A stretch of 32,465 nt of DNA from Apostichopus parvimensis (lineage: Eukaryota; Echinodermata; Holothuroidea; Aspidochirotida; Stichopodidae), in contig KN893964.1 of the NCBI GenBank assembly GCA_000934455.1, forward strand, positions 2,838 through 35,302, read 5' to 3'. The notes under the pieces are model-generated. The model was given only the letters and a program-made list of their open reading frames with translations. It did not search any database and was not told where the DNA came from. Position numbers and translations under genes: made by a program. Below, one piece after another: positions 30,022-32,465 of this stretch (the first letter of the stretch is position 1; each line of letters opens with the position of its first letter).

Positions 30022-30462
30022 TACTCTTAGTTTCTTTGTTGTGAATTTATGATGAGCACCCTTCTTCATCTGAATGGCTGCAGCACTGATTCTGTGTGTG
30101 AGGATTCTTCCAGTATACGGATTATATGAGTATATGGATTACTCGTAGTTTCTTCGTTGTGAATTTATGACGACCACCCTTCATCTGAACGGCTTTAGCA
30201 CTGATTCTGTGTCACTGTGTGTGCTATGTGTGAGGATTCTTCCACTATATGTATTACTCGTAGTTTCTTCGTTGTGAATTTATGACGAGCACCCTTCTTC
30301 ATCTGAACGGCTGCAGCACTGATTCTGTGCGTGCGAGGATTCTTCAAGTATGTGGATAACTCAGTTTCTTCGTTGTGAATTTATGACATGCACCTTTCTT
30401 CATCTGAACGGCTGTAGCACTGATTCTGTGTGTGCTGTGTGTGAGGATTCTTCCAGTATACC
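30022..30462. repeat. Minisatellite of about four 103-118-bp units
   Basis: Units start near 30022, 30140, 30255 and 30358. Shared blocks are TAGTTTCTTCGTTGTGAATT, CACCCTTCTTCATCTGAACG, GCACTGATTCTGTG and GAGGATTCTTCCA. The last unit overlaps the end of the - strand gene's coding sequence, including its stop codon. Confidence 0.9.
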
Positions 30463-30506
30463 AGTGAGGTCGCTGTACGACTGTAGGGCAGAGTCACTCA
30501 CAGAAG
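30400..30506 (-). CDS. Unidentified - strand gene, terminal coding exon
   Basis: Acceptor TTATTCTTACAG on the - strand, then CT completing an Ala codon, then 34 codons (SVSDSALQSYSDLTGILEES and on to SVLQPFR) and TGA at 30402-30400. About the last 18 codons and the stop lie in the first unit of a minisatellite whose other units form the presumed 3' untranslated region. Confidence 0.58.
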
Positions 30507-32185
30507 CTGTAAGAATAACAGTATGTTAATGACCTATATAACAACAAAGTGGGACTTAAGAGTTAGGGTGTCTGTTGTTGGAACACATCCTTTAAATAAC
30601 ATGGGCATTGGAATGGAGAGATATCCAAGACTGTAAATTGCAAGGCCTAAGCAGAGTTCTTCATTTAATGATTGATAAGACATTAGCTACCGATGGTCGT
30701 CTGACTCCTACATTGAGAAGTTTCTGTCACAAAGGTGATGAAAAAATTGTTGGGGATCCTTCTGACATGAAAATTCCCATCACATTTTTTTCCCAGTGAA
30801 GGATGAAGTATCCTTGTCTGTAATTCTTCCGTAATACTTCCATCAATATCAGTACTGACACTTATGGCAACCTTTAAATAACTAGCTGGGTGTTGCTTCA
30901 CTGATAAACTTTGTGCATATTCCCTCCACCAGCTTAATATTGAGTTCTCATTTAAGTAATGAGTGCCTTGTTCCATACCAATGCTACACAGCATCTCAAT
31001 TCTCAAGTGGGGTAATCTGGGTTATTATTAGCTATATAATCATAATTAGTTATATAATTAGCGATATAATTAGTTATAATTAGCCTACTCAAAGGTCACC
31101 AACCAGAATCTAATGCTACTTCTGCAAGGTTTTGAAAATAGTCATCTTTAAGCCAAGATGCTGATCAACATTTGATTTGGTGCTAATGGAAGATGCCGTA
31201 AGAGAAGTGTAAAATTTTCAGAATGAATCACTATCTTTAGTCTCTATGGTACAATGTTTTAATGATACTGATGATCTTGCACCATTTTCGAGACTGTTAA
31301 TCTGTTGCGACATGAACTGCAAAACACTGAGAGTAGGCCTCATCTGGAGTATGCTGTGCAGGCTTGGAACCCATATTTTGCTAAGGATAAGGAAGTACTT
31401 GAAAAGGTCCAGAGGAGGGCTACTAAGATGATTAGTTCCTTAAAGGGTTTTCCTTATTTTAGGCAGCTACAACTGTTGAATCTCACCACACTGGAGCTTA
31501 GGAGGCTACGTGGTGACTTGATTCAGGTTTTCAAGATTGTGTGTGGTTTTGACAATTTATCCTTCACCGACTTTTCATGTTTGCTAATAGTAGTTACTAG
31601 TTGTACCAGAGGTCATTGTCTTAAACTCCAAAAGTCACAAAGGAGGATTTAATATTCGGCATAACTTTTTTTCTAATAGGGTTGTAGATGAGTGGAAACG
31701 TTTGCCTGAGAAAGTTGTACTTGCAAGTAGTGTGAATGGGTTTTAGAATGCTTTGGACAAACACTTTAAGCATTGTAATCGGGTCTGAGTGTTTGTGTCT
31801 TCAGTTTTTTCTCTCTCTATAGGGTCCTTGATGGGGACTTGAGTGTCCCTCCTGATCCTTTTTTTCTACTAAACTAAACTAAACTAGTATTGTGTTCCTA
31901 TTCAACATTGAAAGCATTTACTTTACAACAGATCAAGCTGCTCCAGTGATGATAAACAAGGCTCACTTCCCTAAGTTGTTGACCTGATGCATTAGGCATA
32001 CTTCCCTATTGTACTCAGAGTAAATGGTAAACAAGGCTCACTTCCTAAGCTGTTGACCTGATGCATAAGACATACTTACCTATTGTACTCAGAGTATCTG
32101 ATATGCCCTGCACAGATTCTGAATGTTCCACGTAATCTGTTAAATGCTGGAAGGAATTTCTGACTGATTGCATATCATCCAATAA
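30400..32185 (-). CDS. Unidentified gene, last two coding exons (3' end; upstream exons not found)
   Basis: Two - strand exons fit together: 32080-32185 (106 nt) ending in G before GTAAGT, and 30400-30506 starting CT and ending in TGA. The split codon gives GCT (Ala). The joined peptide reads LLDDMQSVRNSFQHLTDYVE, continues through GISDTLSTIASVSDSALQSY, and ends EESSHTAHTESVLQPFR. Hydrophobic residues at 3- and 4-residue spacing (Met5, Val8, Phe12, Leu15, Val19, and again Val25 to Leu49) suggest a coiled coil. I do not recognise the family. The gene converges on UBA1, and its 1.57-kb intron holds a dead LINE fragment. No further exon was seen in 32186-32465. Support is splice consensus, matching phase and open frame only. 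Confidence 0.6.
31026..31082. repeat. AT-rich tandem repeat
   Basis: Several imperfect copies of ATTAGTTATATA and ATTAGCGATATA. Confidence 0.7.
31325..31886 (+). mobile_element. Decayed non-LTR retrotransposon (LINE) 3' end
   Basis: Encodes RPHLEYAVQAWNPYFAKDKE, VQRRATKMISSLKG and TTLELRRLRGDLIQVFKI, the region after the catalytic core of CR1/L2- or Jockey-like reverse transcriptases. A frameshift near 31650 and an in-frame TAG near 31744 interrupt the last part (FFSNRVVDEWKRLPEKVVLA). It ends in a short ACTAA repeat (31868-31885), typical of a 3' tail. A 5'-truncated, dead insertion in the intron of the - strand gene, in antisense. Confidence 0.85.
31951..32100. repeat. Tandem duplication of about 75 bp covering a splice donor of the - strand gene
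   Basis: Two adjacent copies share AAACAAGGCTCACTTCC, TTGACCTGATGCAT and TATTGTACTCAGAGTA. The right copy contains the working - strand donor GTAAGT; the left copy has GGAAGT at that place. Confidence 0.85.
32080..32185 (-). CDS. Unidentified - strand gene, penultimate coding exon
   Basis: Read on the - strand, the acceptor is a long T-rich tract ending TTTTGCAG and the donor is ATAG/GTAAGT, both near-ideal. The 106-nt exon is open in one frame: 35 codons plus one base, from LLDDMQSVRN to GISDTLSTI. Its 3' end and donor are duplicated in tandem at 31951-32030, where the donor copy is broken. Confidence 0.6.
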
Positions 32186-32465
32186 CTGCAAAAGAAATGA
32201 AAAACAACATTTTGAACTCAAAACTTCTACCCCAAGTAAGATATCAAAAAGCAAAAGTGCAAAGAGGCCACATGCTGAGTGACTTGTTCTGACCGAACAC
32301 ACAATTTGTTTAGTTTTTTAAGCTCTTCACAAACCATCAGTCGTGGCACAATCAATGTTATAGCTTGATTTGTCCATTTTCTTGTTTCTACGATAGCTTA
32401 TAAACAGGAAAATTCTCATCACAATATCGAGGGTAAAGTTTGTAGCTTTCTAGGCAACTGGCATG

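Larger units (their letters stand above)
27028..30399. other. Interval between convergent genes: 3' ends of UBA1 and the - strand gene
   Basis: I see no supportable coding exon in this 3.4 kb. It should contain the 3' untranslated regions and polyadenylation sites of both genes. It includes a C-rich patch near 29690-29765 and the minisatellite from 30022. Confidence 0.6.

Noticed and set aside
30022..30462. CRISPR array
   Set aside because: Repeats are contiguous 103-118-bp units without spacers in an animal genome; a minisatellite explains them.
31305..31652. 115-codon protein-coding gene
   Set aside because: It is the C-terminal piece of a LINE polymerase with a frameshift and stop, ending in a LINE-like tail.

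Overview
The window is animal genomic DNA: AT-rich, with short exons flanked by GT-AG introns, several transposon families and minisatellites. The protein encoded most resembles deuterostome UBA1. I infer a marine invertebrate deuterostome, possibly an echinoderm, from the protein and the repeat style; the sequence alone does not fix the species.

The main content is one complete coding region on the + strand, from 4187 to 27027. It encodes the ubiquitin-activating enzyme UBA1 (E1). I could join 23 coding exons with consistent phases into 1056 residues plus a stop codon, close to the 1058 residues of human UBA1. The ATP-binding loop, the arginine of the adenylation site, the catalytic cysteine (Cys629) and the C-terminal ubiquitin-fold domain are all present. 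The N-terminus keeps a basic nuclear-localisation-like patch and two downstream methionines (Met39, Met65) that match the human alternative start sites Met41 and Met67. Any 5' untranslated exon lies upstream of 4187 and was not identified.

Positions 1-4186 hold transposon debris (a hAT-like end, a tRNA-SINE fragment, a diverged repeat pair and a TTTA microsatellite) followed by about 2.7 kb of unremarkable AT-rich DNA, presumably the promoter and first intron of UBA1. The UBA1 introns carry an 84-bp minisatellite starting exactly at a splice donor, three hAT-type MITEs with 8-bp target duplications, a TA-flanked and a TTAA-flanked inverted-repeat element, two opposed tRNA-SINEs and a long hairpin. 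Intron 15 has a 50-N gap flanked by two near-identical copies of about 0.5 kb, most likely an assembly artefact.

Convergent to UBA1 on the - strand are two coding exons (32080-32185 and 30400-30506) at the 3' end of an unidentified gene with a coiled-coil-like C-terminus. They are joined by phase-compatible splice sites. Its stop codon lies inside a minisatellite of roughly 110-bp units, and its intron contains a decayed LINE 3' end. About 3.4 kb (27028-30399) separates the two stop codons. I found no new molecular system; the points of interest are gene-structure oddities, repeats at splice sites and stop codons, and the unidentified neighbour.
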